64,000 nucleotides of DNA from Nocardia abscessus NBRC 100374 (GCF_000308455.1 NZ_BAFP01000274.1:186001-250000), one strand, 5' to 3'. Counted from the first letter of the stretch, positions 43,144 to 52,512 are shown. Program-made: numbers and translations. The notes: generated by a model from the letters alone, not told the origin.

Positions 43144-44376
43144 TCAGTTCCCGAGATGCACCGGGAACGCTTCGAGGTCGTTCTGGGTGAGCACGGGCAG
43201 GTTGCGGATCTCCTCGACCGGCACGGCGAAGCGCAGGCCGGGGAAGCGATCGAACAGGGCGGGCAGCGCGATTCCCGCTTCCAGGCGGGCGAGTGCCGCA
43301 CCAGGGCAGATATGCGGGCCATAACCGAACGCCAAGTGCCGGTTGGCCGTCGGGCGGGCAACGTCGAAATCGTCGGCGTCCGGGCCGTGCACGGCGAAAT
43401 CCCGCCCGATCGCACGGTAGGACATCACCACTCCCTCGCCCTGCGCGATGACCGTGTCGCCGACGGCGATGTCCTCGGTGGCGAACCGCATCAGCAGATG
43501 GGTGACCGGGCTGTCCCAGCGCAGGGTTTCCTCCACCGCGGCTTCCCAAGTGAGTTCGCCGGTGCGGATGGCGCTCAACTGGTCCGGACGCCCGAGCAGT
43601 GCGCGTACGGCGTTGAGGATAAGACCGATCGTCGTTTCGTGTCCGGCGGCCACCAGCGCCTTCAGGTTGCCCACCACCTCTTCCTCGGTGAGCGGCTCGA
43701 TGTCGTCGCCGACGATGAAGGCGCTGGTCAGATCGTCGGTCGGGTCGGCGGTCTTCTTGCGCACCAAGTCGGTGAAGTAGGCGTCAAATTCGTCGATCAC
43801 CCGTAGCCGCTCGTCCTGCGGCGTCAGCAGCGAGAAGAACGCCTTGTACCAGCAGAGCAGCATCGGATGGTCGGCCCGGTCCACGCCCATCAGCTCACTG
43901 ATCACCCGCATCGGCAGCGGATAGGCGAACACCGTCTTGAGGTCCACCGCCGCGCCGTCGCGTCCGGCCTCGGCGAGATCGTCCAGCAGTTCGGCGGTCA
44001 TCCGCTCGATCGCCGGCCGCAGCGCGTCCAGCCTGCGCTTGGTCAACGCCTGGGTGGTCTTGATCCGCAGCTTGCGGTGCTCGGCGCCGTCGACGGTGAA
44101 CATGGAACGGCCGGCGTCGATCATGCCGATCAGCGGCCACTGCCTGGTCACCGCGCCGGACTGCCACAGCGACCAGGCGCCGATGTCCTTGACCAGCCTG
44201 GTGTCGACGAGCAACTGCCTGGCCAGAGCGTGCTGGGTGACCGTCCAGGCGGGCACACCGAGCAACTCGATCCGGGTGAGCGGACCGGCGGCGCGCAACC
44301 GGCTGGTCTCCGTGCCCAGGTCGCCGACCATCGGGTCGATGACAAGGGTCGCTGCGTGTGGGCATTCAGTGCTCAC
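43144..44376 (-). CDS. Cytochrome P450, conservon-associated (CvnF-like)
   Basis: 410 residues from GTG 44376, which overlaps the stop of the upstream P450. Full P450 motifs: I-helix AGHETT, ExxR (EETLRWD), heme loop FGYGPHICPGAALAR with Cys357. In Streptomyces conservons an intact P450 of the CYP154 type follows the CYP157 gene; the same order here supports that role. Electron partners not encoded nearby. Confidence 0.85.
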   Translation of the reverse strand: MSTECPHAATLVIDPMVGDLGTETSRLRAAGPLTRIELLGVPAWTVTQHALARQLLVDTRLVKDIGAWSLWQSGAVTRQWPLIGMIDAGRSMFTVDGAEHRKLRIKTTQALTKRRLDALRPAIERMTAELLDDLAEAGRDGAAVDLKTVFAYPLPMRVISELMGVDRADHPMLLCWYKAFFSLLTPQDERLRVIDEFDAYFTDLVRKKTADPTDDLTSAFIVGDDIEPLTEEEVVGNLKALVAAGHETTIGLILNAVRALLGRPDQLSAIRTGELTWEAAVEETLRWDSPVTHLLMRFATEDIAVGDTVIAQGEGVVMSYRAIGRDFAVHGPDADDFDVARPTANRHLAFGYGPHICPGAALARLEAGIALPALFDRFPGLRFAVPVEEIRNLPVLTQNDLEAFPVHLGN

Positions 44377-45644
44377 GGGTTACCTCCGACGGCGCGAACG
44401 GGTGTGAAGCGGACAGGCAGGGATGTCATGCCGCGCAGGAAGGCCGACGGTCGCCGGACCAGGTTCCGGGCGGGCACCGCCAGGTCGAGGTCGGGCAGCC
44501 GGTCGAGCAGCACCTCGATGCCGGTGCGCGCGATGACCTCGGCGATCTCCTGTGCGGGAAACGGGCAGCGGTATTCGCCGTAGCTGAAGGCGAAGTGTGC
44601 GCTGTTGCCGGTGTGCGCCGGTTCGGCGCCGTCGGAGACATGCTGGCGCACATGGGGATCGGCATTGGCCGCGGCCAGGCCCAGCAGCAGCATGTCCCCG
44701 GCGCGGATGACCTTGTCGCCCAGCCGTGTGTCGCGGGCCGCCCAGCGCCCGGCGAGGATCTGGGTGGGCGTGTCCTCCCACAGCACTTCGTTCATCGCCT
44801 GGCCCACGCTGTGGCGCCCGCTGCCGAGCGCGGCGGCGAACCGGTCGTCGGTGAGCATCAGCCGCACCGAGTTCCCGATCCAGTCGGCCGTGGGCAGGTA
44901 CCCCGCGGCGGTGATCGCCATCAGGTCCAGGACGTATTCCTGGTCGGTGAACGCACCGGGTCGCGCCAGCATCCAGGACACGAGGTCGGCGCCCCGCCCG
45001 GCCTTCTTGGTCGCGAGCAGATGCTGCATGTGCTCGGCGAACTGCTGATGGGCGGCCTGGGCGTCGGACCCGCCGTCGGCGAGCGTCTTCATCGTCCACG
45101 CCACCTGGGGCCCGTCCTCGTCGGGGAAACCCAGGATCCGCGCCAGGGCCAGCACCGGCAGCGGCTCGGCGTAGTCGGCGACCAACTCCGCTTCGCCCCG
45201 TCCACAGAACGCGTCGATCAAGCGGTCGGCCAAGTCCTCGCAGGTGCGCCGCAATTCGAAAGTGTCGACCATTTCCAGCGCGGGCTCCACCATCGCCACG
45301 TGCCTGCGGTGCTCCGCGCCCGCGGTGAAGTAGATCGACGGCATCGGCTGCCCGACCATCGGCAGCAGCGGCCAGTCCGCGGGGATGTTCGGCCACTGGT
45401 TCCACCGGGCGACGTCGCGGGGGAACAACTCGGGATCGCTGGTCACCTGGTGCAATTCGCGATAACCGATGACCAGCCACGCGGGGACGCCGCCGGGCAA
45501 CTCGACGCCGACGACCGGACCGTGCTCGCGGCGCATCTCGTGATAGAGCTGATGCGGGTCGGTGTGGAAACGCGGACCGCTCAACGCGACCGGAGCGGCG
45601 TGGACGGGGCAGCTGTCGGTGGAACTCGGCGCGGGCACGGTCAT
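44373..45644 (-). CDS. Cytochrome P450, CYP157-like, lacking ExxR (CvnE-like)
   Basis: 423 residues from ATG 45644. K-helix reads NEVLWED, so the universally conserved ExxR arginine is replaced by Trp, a known hallmark of CYP157 enzymes in conservons. The heme loop FSYGEYRCPFPAQ keeps Cys360 but lacks the usual Gly after it, and the I-helix is AAGYLPTAD. It may have altered or no monooxygenase activity and act with its partner P450. ATG overlaps the GTPase stop. Confidence 0.85.
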   Translation of the reverse strand: MTVPAPSSTDSCPVHAAPVALSGPRFHTDPHQLYHEMRREHGPVVGVELPGGVPAWLVIGYRELHQVTSDPELFPRDVARWNQWPNIPADWPLLPMVGQPMPSIYFTAGAEHRRHVAMVEPALEMVDTFELRRTCEDLADRLIDAFCGRGEAELVADYAEPLPVLALARILGFPDEDGPQVAWTMKTLADGGSDAQAAHQQFAEHMQHLLATKKAGRGADLVSWMLARPGAFTDQEYVLDLMAITAAGYLPTADWIGNSVRLMLTDDRFAAALGSGRHSVGQAMNEVLWEDTPTQILAGRWAARDTRLGDKVIRAGDMLLLGLAAANADPHVRQHVSDGAEPAHTGNSAHFAFSYGEYRCPFPAQEIAEVIARTGIEVLLDRLPDLDLAVPARNLVRRPSAFLRGMTSLPVRFTPVRAVGGNP

Positions 45645-46285
45645 GACGCGGCCTCCGGAGTCGGGAGCAGGGGACGCCGGGCCGCAGGGGGCGTGGCGAT
45701 GGAGTAGAGGTGCTCGACGAGGGTGATCAGCACGCCCGCGCCGGACTCGCGGGAGCGGGCGTCGCAATCGATCACCGGCACGTGCGGATCCAGGTCGAGC
45801 GCGTCGCGAACCTCGCCGGGCCGGTGACCCGCGCCGAAATCGTTGCAGGCGACGATGAACGGCGTCTTCTGGTGTTCCAGCCGGTCGATGGCGTACCAGG
45901 AATCGGCTATGCGGTGCGGGTCGACCAGCACGATGGCGCCGAGCGCGCCGGTGAACAGCCGATCCCAGAGGAACCGGAACCGCTCCTGTCCCGGGGCGCC
46001 GAACAGATACAGCACGTGCTCGTCGTCGATGGTGATCCGCCCGAAGTCGAAGGCGACGGTCGTCGTCGATTTGCCCGGCGCGCCGCTGGGGTCGTCGATG
46101 TCCAGCCCCTCGTCGGTCATGATCGCCTCGGTGTCCAGCGGGCGGATCTCGCTGACGGCGCGGACCATCGTCGTCTTGCCGACGCCGAAACCCCCGACGA
46201 TGACGATCTTCAGTCCCCGCCTGGTCGCACGGTGCAGGGGTGCGTCCGCGCGGGCGGGGCGCGGATCAGAGTTTGCGAAGTCCAA
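45641..46285 (-). CDS. Conservon GTPase (CvnD-like ATP/GTP-binding protein)
   Basis: 214 residues, from TTG 46285 (GAAGG upstream), overlapping CvnC by 20 bp; no better start was seen. P-loop GGFGVGKTT (31-39), switch II-like FGAPGQERF (~97-105) and CNDF near 145 where Ras-like GTPases have NKxD. Final member of the CvnA-D signalling group, thought to act as the G protein of a membrane sensor complex. Confidence 0.88.
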   Translation of the reverse strand: MDFANSDPRPARADAPLHRATRRGLKIVIVGGFGVGKTTMVRAVSEIRPLDTEAIMTDEGLDIDDPSGAPGKSTTTVAFDFGRITIDDEHVLYLFGAPGQERFRFLWDRLFTGALGAIVLVDPHRIADSWYAIDRLEHQKTPFIVACNDFGAGHRPGEVRDALDLDPHVPVIDCDARSRESGAGVLITLVEHLYSIATPPAARRPLLPTPEAAS

Positions 46286-46631
46286 CGAGCACCTTCTCGA
46301 GCGTGGTGGTGTCGGGCAGGCAATGCCAGGGCGCGCCGGGAAGACCGCTGCGCGGCGGACGGACGGTGATCTTGCCCGCGTGCAGCAGGTCCGACAGCAG
46401 GATGGTCGCGATGCCGACCGGAATGCGCAGTTCGGCGGCGATTTCGACGACGGCGGTCGGGGCGCGGCACAGGTCGAGGATCGCCACGTGCTCGGACTGC
46501 ATGCCCGGTGTGGGCGCGCACTCGCTGACCACCAGGGTGACCAGATCGAAGGTGTCGGAGTCCGGCTTGCTCCGTCCCCCGGTCAGCGTGTAGAGCCGAT
46601 CGGGGTCGTCGTCGCGGCCTGGCCTGGTCAC
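46266..46631 (-). CDS. Conservon DUF742 protein (CvnC-like)
   Basis: 121 residues from GTG 46631 overlapping the CvnB stop (GTGA). Motifs RLYTLTGGR, HVAILDLCRAPTAVVEIAAEL, IPVGIATILLSDL and the terminal TLEKVLVGLRKL are diagnostic of DUF742, a winged-helix-like fold. Part of the CvnA-B-C-D complex. Confidence 0.9.
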   Translation of the reverse strand: MTRPGRDDDPDRLYTLTGGRSKPDSDTFDLVTLVVSECAPTPGMQSEHVAILDLCRAPTAVVEIAAELRIPVGIATILLSDLLHAGKITVRPPRSGLPGAPWHCLPDTTTLEKVLVGLRKL

Positions 46632-47044
46632 GACACGCTCGCTCCCGGGAAGCGCGGCGCGGCCGCCAGGTGCTCGCCGAGCTGTTCCACCAGCTCCCGC
46701 ATGTTGTGACCGACCAGCCCGGCGTCCGCGTCCTCGGTGGCGACGACCGCGATATGCGCGCCCAGCCCGGCTTCGACGATGAACAGGATGCCGCCGTAGA
46801 ACTCGGTCATCGACTGGCGCACCCCCGCCCGGCCGTCGCCGAATTCGACCGATGCCCCGTGCGAGAGGCTCTGGATGCCCGCGGCGATGGCCGCGAGCTG
46901 GTCGGCTCCGTCCACGGTGAGTTCGGGCGTGTGGCAGATCTTCAACCCGTCGCTGGACAGCAGCAGCGCGTGCCTGGTGCGCGGTGTGCGGGTGAGCAGC
47001 TGATCCAATAGCCAGCTCAGCTGGGCGGTCTCGGAGGTTGTCAT
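46628..47044 (-). CDS. Conservon roadblock/LC7 protein (CvnB-like)
   Basis: 138 residues; ATG 47044 overlaps the CvnA stop. Roadblock fold: LSWLLDQLLTRTPRTRHALLL, SSDGLKIC, DQLAAIAAGIQSLS, VEAGLGAHIAVV. In conservons this protein regulates the GTPase CvnD, by analogy with MglB. Confidence 0.9.
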   Translation of the reverse strand: MTTSETAQLSWLLDQLLTRTPRTRHALLLSSDGLKICHTPELTVDGADQLAAIAAGIQSLSHGASVEFGDGRAGVRQSMTEFYGGILFIVEAGLGAHIAVVATEDADAGLVGHNMRELVEQLGEHLAAAPRFPGASVS

Positions 47045-48468
47045 CGTTCGTTCTCCACGGAGACGGAAGGGGCGGGGGAAGGGGTGACGGCACTGTCGGT
47101 CGCGCGCCCGGCCACCGCGCGCTGGAACGCGCCGAGCGAGTCCGGCCGCGCCGCGGGTGGCGTCGGCGTGGCCGGTTCCGGTGCGGCGAGCCCTTCGGGA
47201 TGGACGGCGGCCAGCGTGCTGCCTCGGCGTCGCTTGGGCAGCGCCGGACCGGCAGCGGACGGTTGTGCCGTGCCGGAGCCCACCGGCTCCGGTTCGGCGG
47301 GCGCCCGTTCCGGCGGTGCGGTGGCGTCCGCGCGCTCCCGCGTGACGGGCAGCATGCCGGTGGTGGTGGACGACTGCGGCCGCTCCACACGAGTGGTGAG
47401 ATCCCGCGGGATCACCACGACCACGGCGGTGCCGCCGATGGCGGAAGGACGGTAGGAGACGGTGAGGCCGTGCTTGCGCGCGAGATTGCCCACCACGGCG
47501 AGGCCGAGCCGGGTCCCCGTCAGTGACGAGAGGTCGAGTCCGGAACCGCGTGCGTCCGGTCCGGTGGCCGACACCGCCGCCTCGGCGCGGCGCAGCGCGA
47601 AGGCGCTCATGACCAGTCCGCTGTCCTCGATGGTGATGATGACCCCGGCCGGGACCTCGGCGGCGTAGACGTGCACCTCGGTGGTGGGCGGGGAGAAGTT
47701 GCAGGCGTTGTCGAGCAGTTCCGCCAGCGCGTGCATGACGCCTTCGGCGGCATGCCCGGAGACCGCGATATCGGCGATCGCGCGCAACCGCACCCGCTGG
47801 TAGCCGGCCACGCGACCCATCGCGCCGCGCAGAATCGATTCCATCGCAATCGGTTTGGCCCACCTGCGGCCGGATCGCGCGCCGCTGAGCACGGCGATGC
47901 TGTCGGCCAGTCGCCCCGCCTGGGCGGTGTGGTGATCCAGTTGCAGCAGGTCGGCGAGCACGGTGGGATCGCCGTGCCGGTGCTCCATCTCGCGCAGCTC
48001 CGCGAGCATGCTGGTGGTCATCGCCTGCATGCGCCCCGCGGCGCCCGCGAAGGCCGCCATGGCGGCGGCGCGGCGGCTCTCGCTGCTCTTCGAGCGCGCC
48101 GTGTGTTCGGCGACCGCCTCGGTCGCGGCGGTGACCTCGGCGTGCGCACCGGCGATGGCATGCACGCGGTCGTCCCGGGCCTGGTCGGCGTCCCGCCGGG
48201 CGTGCCGGGCTTCCCGGCGGAAGTACACCGCCGTCGTCACCGCGGCGCACAAGGCGATCGCCGCGGCGGTGGCGCCCACCGCGAGCGAAATTCGGAATTC
48301 GGCGGGTGCGTAGTACACCGCCGTGGTCACGATGGCCGCGCTCGCGACAACGCAGGCCGACAACGTGGCGTACGGCGGTTTCGAGCGCCGGACAGCGCCT
48401 TCGCCGAGTTCACTCGCCGCCGGATGCAACAACTCTGACAAATTTCGTACTTCCGCACTCGCGCTCAC
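47041..48468 (-). CDS. Conservon sensor histidine-kinase-like protein (CvnA-like)
   Basis: 475 residues from GTG 48468. Two membrane segments (~36-56, 60-82), a cytoplasmic coiled coil (RREARHARRDADQARDD), a dimerisation region (LADLLQLDHHTAQAGRLAD), and an ATPase domain with N box ALAELLDNACNFS, DSGLVMS and GTRLGLAVVGNLARKHG. The C-terminal ~130 residues are Pro/Ala-rich and disordered. First gene of the conservon; proposed receptor of the complex. Confidence 0.88.
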   Translation of the reverse strand: MSASAEVRNLSELLHPAASELGEGAVRRSKPPYATLSACVVASAAIVTTAVYYAPAEFRISLAVGATAAAIALCAAVTTAVYFRREARHARRDADQARDDRVHAIAGAHAEVTAATEAVAEHTARSKSSESRRAAAMAAFAGAAGRMQAMTTSMLAELREMEHRHGDPTVLADLLQLDHHTAQAGRLADSIAVLSGARSGRRWAKPIAMESILRGAMGRVAGYQRVRLRAIADIAVSGHAAEGVMHALAELLDNACNFSPPTTEVHVYAAEVPAGVIITIEDSGLVMSAFALRRAEAAVSATGPDARGSGLDLSSLTGTRLGLAVVGNLARKHGLTVSYRPSAIGGTAVVVVIPRDLTTRVERPQSSTTTGMLPVTRERADATAPPERAPAEPEPVGSGTAQPSAAGPALPKRRRGSTLAAVHPEGLAAPEPATPTPPAARPDSLGAFQRAVAGRATDSAVTPSPAPSVSVENER

Positions 48469-48891
48469 CGCCGGAGAATTGACATCCCCTTACCCCCTTC
48501 TGCGTGCACTTTCGCCCCAAATACGCAGACCGACAAGCATTTTCGAATCTCGCGGCAAGAGCATAGCGGGACGGGCGGTGCCGCGCCACCCGGGCGGATT
48601 TCGCGGGCGCGCGGCACGACCGGATATTCCCGCTACCGTGCCGATGCTCGGATTACGCTGGCGACGACCGAAAAGCGCTGCTTCGCAGCGCGGTCAGTGG
48701 GAAATTGCCGAAAAATCGTTTGCCTGGAATTCACTATCCGTGCTCGCGCTGGTGCGGGCAGCGGTATTGCGGACGGATATTTGAAATCTAGATTATCGAC
48801 GCGCCGGGCAGCCGCGTCGAGCGAATCGGCGGTGTGGCCGGCCCGCCGGTCTACCGGAGCCGGGGGCCGAAACCGAGCCGCTGTCGTTCGA
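48469..48891. promoter_or_regulatory. Upstream region of the conservon
   Basis: 420 bp without a supported gene. AT-richer sequence around 48,700-48,800 may hold the conservon promoter, or belong to the downstream end of the XRE-like gene. No palindrome of note. Confidence 0.35.
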
Positions 48892-49308
48892 TCAGAGTTG
48901 TGCGGTTTGCTCGCACGGAGGCAGGCCGTCGGCCTCGCGGAGTACTTCGGCGACGGACTCCAGGTACAGCAGCGTGCGCAGCGACACGCCGTTCACGGCT
49001 TGCCCGAGGCGGCGCAGGGCCGAATTGTCCAGGTGCGCGATCACTTCGGCGTCGTCGGCCCGGTCGGGGCCGGGATCGAAGACGAAGTAGTTGGGGTCGA
49101 GCCCGAACACATGGGCCAGCCCGGCGCGTGCCTGCTCCGGCAGTGCGGTGAGCTGCCCGCGCCGGACTTTCGCCAGGTGACCTGGTTCCAGGTCGTACCC
49201 GGCTGCGGTTACCCACGTCTCGACCGTATCGTCGGCGAGCGGGCGCCCGTGCGCGCGCTCCCACATCTCGAACGCTAGGTTCAGCCGGGCAGTGATATCG
49301 ATGTCCAC
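48892..49308 (-). CDS. XRE/EspR-like helix-turn-helix regulator
   Basis: 138 residues from GTG 49308 (GGAGG, spacing 5). N-terminal HTH (IDITARLNLAFEMWERAHGRPL, shown here in two parts: TARLNLAFEMWERAHGR; EPGHLAKVRRGQLTALP) and FGLDPNYFV. The C-terminal helix pair (LRRLGQAVNGVSLRTLLYLE) resembles small actinobacterial XRE regulators. Target unknown; possibly the conservon or its own promoter. Confidence 0.7.
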   Translation of the reverse strand: MDIDITARLNLAFEMWERAHGRPLADDTVETWVTAAGYDLEPGHLAKVRRGQLTALPEQARAGLAHVFGLDPNYFVFDPGPDRADDAEVIAHLDNSALRRLGQAVNGVSLRTLLYLESVAEVLREADGLPPCEQTAQL

Positions 49309-49339
49309 GACCGCCTCCACCTTCTGGGGACATAGCTTC

Positions 49340-49351
49340 TTGACGGGTCAA
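49340..49351. promoter_or_regulatory. Short palindrome upstream of XRE-like gene
   Basis: TTGACGGGTCAA, 5-bp arms around GG, 31 nt before the start of the XRE-like gene. Operator candidate. Confidence 0.35.
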
Positions 49352-49477
49352 ACATTCACTCGACCGTAGCGTGGGAGCAGTCGATCACCGTGATTTCACG
49401 GCAAATGTCCGGTTGCATAGGGGGCGGAACAGACTCGATCCCCGAATTACGGGGACAACGGCGTCGAGGAGGCGGAT

Positions 49478-49891
49478 GTGCGACTGAGTTCCGAGGAAGC
49501 GCGCAAACGATTCGCGACCAGCCCGGTCGCGCGGTTGGCGACCGTCTCGGCGCGGTCGCGCCCGCATCTGGTGCCCATCGTGTTCGTCGTGGCGGGCGAG
49601 GTGATCTACACCAGCGTGGACGCGAAGCCGAAGACCACCACGGCGTTGCGCCGCCTGGACAACATCGCGGCGAACCCCGCGGTCGCCGTGCTCGTCGACC
49701 GCTACGGCGACGACTGGACCCAGCTGTGGTGGGCCCGCGCCGACGGGGACGCCCGCATCGCGGAACCCGACGAGGCCGCAGCGGCGATCCGGCGATTGAC
49801 CGAGTGCTACCCCCAGTACGAGCAGCAGCCGCCGCCGGGCCCGGTGATAGCCATCGACGTGGCGCGCTGGTCGGGGTGGTCCGCGCGCTGA
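49478..49891 (+). CDS. PPOX-class F420-dependent oxidoreductase
   Basis: 137 residues from GTG 49478. Split-barrel flavin/deazaflavin fold: LATVSARSRPHLVPIVFVV, IYTSVDAKPKTT, NPAVAVLVDRYGDDW, WWARADGDAR. Closely follows the small PPOX proteins of mycobacteria that bind F420 or heme-related cofactors. Followed after 80 bp by another deazaflavin-type protein. Confidence 0.82.
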   Translation: MRLSSEEARKRFATSPVARLATVSARSRPHLVPIVFVVAGEVIYTSVDAKPKTTTALRRLDNIAANPAVAVLVDRYGDDWTQLWWARADGDARIAEPDEAAAAIRRLTECYPQYEQQPPPGPVIAIDVARWSGWSAR

Positions 49892-49974
49892 GCGGTCCGC
49901 GCCGGTTCGGGTACAGTCCGATTCGTCGCATCCCCCTGCGGCAGTCCACCTGTCGAGCCGATCGTGAGGATCGC

Positions 49975-50406
49975 ATGCCCTCGAATTTCGCGCTGAAGGC
50001 CATGAATACGGCGCATCGTGTCCTGTTGAAGATCAGCCTCGGGAAGGTGGGCAATGACTTCGCGGGCATGCCGTCGCTCGAGCTCACGACCATCGGCCGC
50101 AAATCCGGCAGGCCGCACGCCGTGATGCTCACCGCTCCGGTCGTCGACGGCGACACCTACGTCATCGTCGCCTCGCGCGGCGGCGACCCCGTGCACCCGG
50201 CATGGTTCCTGAACCTGCGCGACAACCCGGACGTCGTCGTGTCGGTGCGCAGCGGCCCGAAGGTGCCCATGACGGCTCGGGTGGCCACGGCCGAGGAACG
50301 GGCCGCGCTGTGGCCCCGCGTCACCTCCGCGGCGAAGAACTATGCCGACTATCAGACGAAGACCACGCGCGAGATTCCGCTGGTGCTGCTGACGCCGAAG
50401 GGGTGA
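49975..50406 (+). CDS. Deazaflavin-dependent nitroreductase family protein (Ddn-like)
   Basis: 143 residues from ATG 49975 (GTGAGGA upstream). Motifs LELTTIGRKSGRPH, PHAVML, YVIVASRGGDPVHPAWFLNL and NPDVVV are diagnostic of the F420H2-dependent quinone/nitro-reductase family that includes Ddn. Likely reduces quinones. 3' end overlaps the opposing MFS gene by 86 bp. Confidence 0.85.
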   Translation: MPSNFALKAMNTAHRVLLKISLGKVGNDFAGMPSLELTTIGRKSGRPHAVMLTAPVVDGDTYVIVASRGGDPVHPAWFLNLRDNPDVVVSVRSGPKVPMTARVATAEERAALWPRVTSAAKNYADYQTKTTREIPLVLLTPKG

Positions 50407-51643
50407 GACCGCCCTCGGGTGACGGTCGGGCTCGGTAGTCGCGCAGCATCAGCGTCAGACATCCGGCCGCCGCCAGCGCGCCCGCGCCGAGCATCGCCGG
50501 ATAGCCGAGGCCGACGGCTTCGTGCAGGAACGAAAGCAGGGCCGGGACGCCGAAACCCAGATAGCTGGCCGAATAGAACACCGCGGTCAGCCCGGCGAGA
50601 TCGTCGGGGCGGGCGATGCGCTCGATCTCTTGCAGCCCGGCCACCAGGCCGATGCCGTAACCGGCGCCGAGCACCGCGGCGGCGGCCAGCGTCGCCCACA
50701 GGGTCAGTAGGCCCGAAGCCGCCGCGGCGAGGATCATCCCGAGTGTGACCGAGGTCAGCGCCACCACGGCCGCCCGCGCGGTGCCGGGCCGATCGATCCG
50801 GCGCGCGACGGACTGGACCGCGAAGCCACAGCCCAGCGTGATGACACACACCACGGCGGAGAACGCGATCGGCGCCGCGCCGACCTGCGGTGCCATCAGC
50901 GCGGGCAGCACCGCGTACGCCGTCGCGGCGGAAGTGAACAGCCACACGGCGACCGGGATCGCCACCATGCGGAACCGGCGGTGACCGGTCGCGGGAATCC
51001 GCAGGTCAGCATGGAGCCGCCGCGGATCGCGGCGGGGCGGGACGGTTTCCGGCGCCCGCCTGACCCACACGGCGGCGACCAGGCACAGCGCTACGTTGAT
51101 CAGGTACGCCAAGGTATTCGGCCACGGCGCCCATTGCGCGAGCACCCCGGCGCAGCCTGCGCCGACCGCGAAACCACCGGTGAGGCTCATCGCGGAGCGA
51201 CGCGCACCCGTGCCCGCGGCGAGCTCCGGCCGGTAGGGCGGCTGCGCCAGCTCTTTGAGCCAGCTGCCGCCGACCGCCATCGCCAACCCGAGCGCGACGC
51301 CACACAGCACCCGTCCCGCCGACATCAGCGGTACCGACGCGGACCCGAACGCGAGCAGCAGTGATCCGGCCGCGGCGATCAGCGGTGCGGGCCGCAGCAG
51401 GGCGCGGCGGCCGTGGCGATCCGAGAGCGGACCGCCGATCAGCAACGCGGGCACGATGCCGAGCACGTAATAGAACAGCAGCAGATCGACGGTCGTGGCC
51501 GCCAGTCCGTCGCTCTTGTACATCACCAGCAGCGGCGTGAACTCGTTGCCGCCCCAGGCGATCGTGAACATCGCGGCGGCGACCCCGCGCCACGGACTGG
51601 AGACGACCCGGTCACCGGGCGCGGTGACGGTGAGTGTCGCCAT
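50321..51643 (-). CDS. MFS transporter
   Basis: 440 residues from ATG 51643 (GGAG, spacing 6; GTG 51646 in the same frame). About 12 hydrophobic segments; loop 2-3 motif GGPLSDRHGRRALL (~76-89) is the major facilitator signature A. C-terminal 30 residues are Ser/Ala-rich. Coupled to the GntR gene by stop-start overlap, so drug or metabolite efflux under GntR control is likely. Confidence 0.82.
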   Translation of the reverse strand: MATLTVTAPGDRVVSSPWRGVAAAMFTIAWGGNEFTPLLVMYKSDGLAATTVDLLLFYYVLGIVPALLIGGPLSDRHGRRALLRPAPLIAAAGSLLLAFGSASVPLMSAGRVLCGVALGLAMAVGGSWLKELAQPPYRPELAAGTGARRSAMSLTGGFAVGAGCAGVLAQWAPWPNTLAYLINVALCLVAAVWVRRAPETVPPRRDPRRLHADLRIPATGHRRFRMVAIPVAVWLFTSAATAYAVLPALMAPQVGAAPIAFSAVVCVITLGCGFAVQSVARRIDRPGTARAAVVALTSVTLGMILAAAASGLLTLWATLAAAAVLGAGYGIGLVAGLQEIERIARPDDLAGLTAVFYSASYLGFGVPALLSFLHEAVGLGYPAMLGAGALAAAGCLTLMLRDYRARPSPEGGLTPSASAAPAESRAWSSSDSRHSSSPRR

Positions 51644-52284
51644 CACCGGCTCCGTAGTTCCAGCTGGTGGACGCCGGACAGATGCTCGACCAGTGCGTCG
51701 GCGAACCCGTCGACCTCCGCCGCCGCGATCAGCTCGGCCAGCCGTGCGTGCTGCTCGATGATCCGGGTCATGTCGACCGGGCCGCGGCGCAGGGCGACGC
51801 TGTTCATCCGGCGCTGGCGTTCACGCAGCCAGTCGTAGAAACCCGACAGCAGCGGATTGCCAGCGGCGAGGACGTAGGTGCGGTGGAAGTCGGTGTCCGC
51901 GAGCGCGAATCCGTCGAGGTCGCCCGCGGCGGCCAGGTCGCGCTGCCGCTGGATCGAGGAATGCAACGCGTCGACCAGCATGCCGGTGTCGGTCGCGGTC
52001 GCGCCGCGAACCGCCGCGGTCTCCACCACGTACCTGGCATGCACGACGTGCTCGGCTTCGTCGGGTGGGATCGGTACCACCAGCGCGCCGCGCTTGGGGT
52101 ACAGCTTCATCCAGCCCTCGGTCTCCAGCCGCAGGAAGGCCTCGCGCACCGGCGTGCGGGAGGTGCCCAGCTCGGCGGCGATCTCGCCCTCGCTGATCAG
52201 CTCGCCCCCGGCCAGCGCGCCGGCGAGGATGCGCTCCTTCACGACACGATAAGCCTGTTCAGCCGATGAATACGTCTTAGACAC
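51643..52284 (-). CDS. GntR-family (FadR-type) transcriptional regulator
   Basis: 213 residues from GTG 52284; no Shine-Dalgarno, so probably leaderless. Longer in-frame extensions lack a ribosome site and run through the operator. Winged helix 8-75 (AYRVVKERILAGAL, GEIAAELGTSRTPVREAFLRL), then the helical FCD domain with metal-binding pattern (DTDFHRTYV, HARLAEL). Regulates the coupled MFS gene. Confidence 0.82.
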   Translation of the reverse strand: MSKTYSSAEQAYRVVKERILAGALAGGELISEGEIAAELGTSRTPVREAFLRLETEGWMKLYPKRGALVVPIPPDEAEHVVHARYVVETAAVRGATATDTGMLVDALHSSIQRQRDLAAAGDLDGFALADTDFHRTYVLAAGNPLLSGFYDWLRERQRRMNSVALRRGPVDMTRIIEQHARLAELIAAAEVDGFADALVEHLSGVHQLELRSR

Positions 52285-52294
52285 AAGTTGTATC
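52280..52294. promoter_or_regulatory. GntR-type operator overlapping the start codon
   Basis: GACACAAGTTGTATC: 7-bp arms with one mismatch, centred ~4 nt upstream of the GTG at 52,284. Placement suggests direct autorepression. Confidence 0.5.
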
Positions 52295-52512
52295 TTAGCC
52301 ACCGGTTCGCGGCGGGTTTGCGAGGTGGTCGACGAACGGGATCTGCCGAACGCACGCCGAAGATGGTGCGGACGATCGTTGCCGACCTCCGGCATCACCG
52401 CCATGCCTACGCCACGGTGACCGCAGCCAACGGCGCTCACCGCCTCGCGCCGAATCACGACGCCGCTGCGGCCGTGCCGAGTGGCGGGGCCGTCCGAGCG
52501 GATCTTCCTCGG

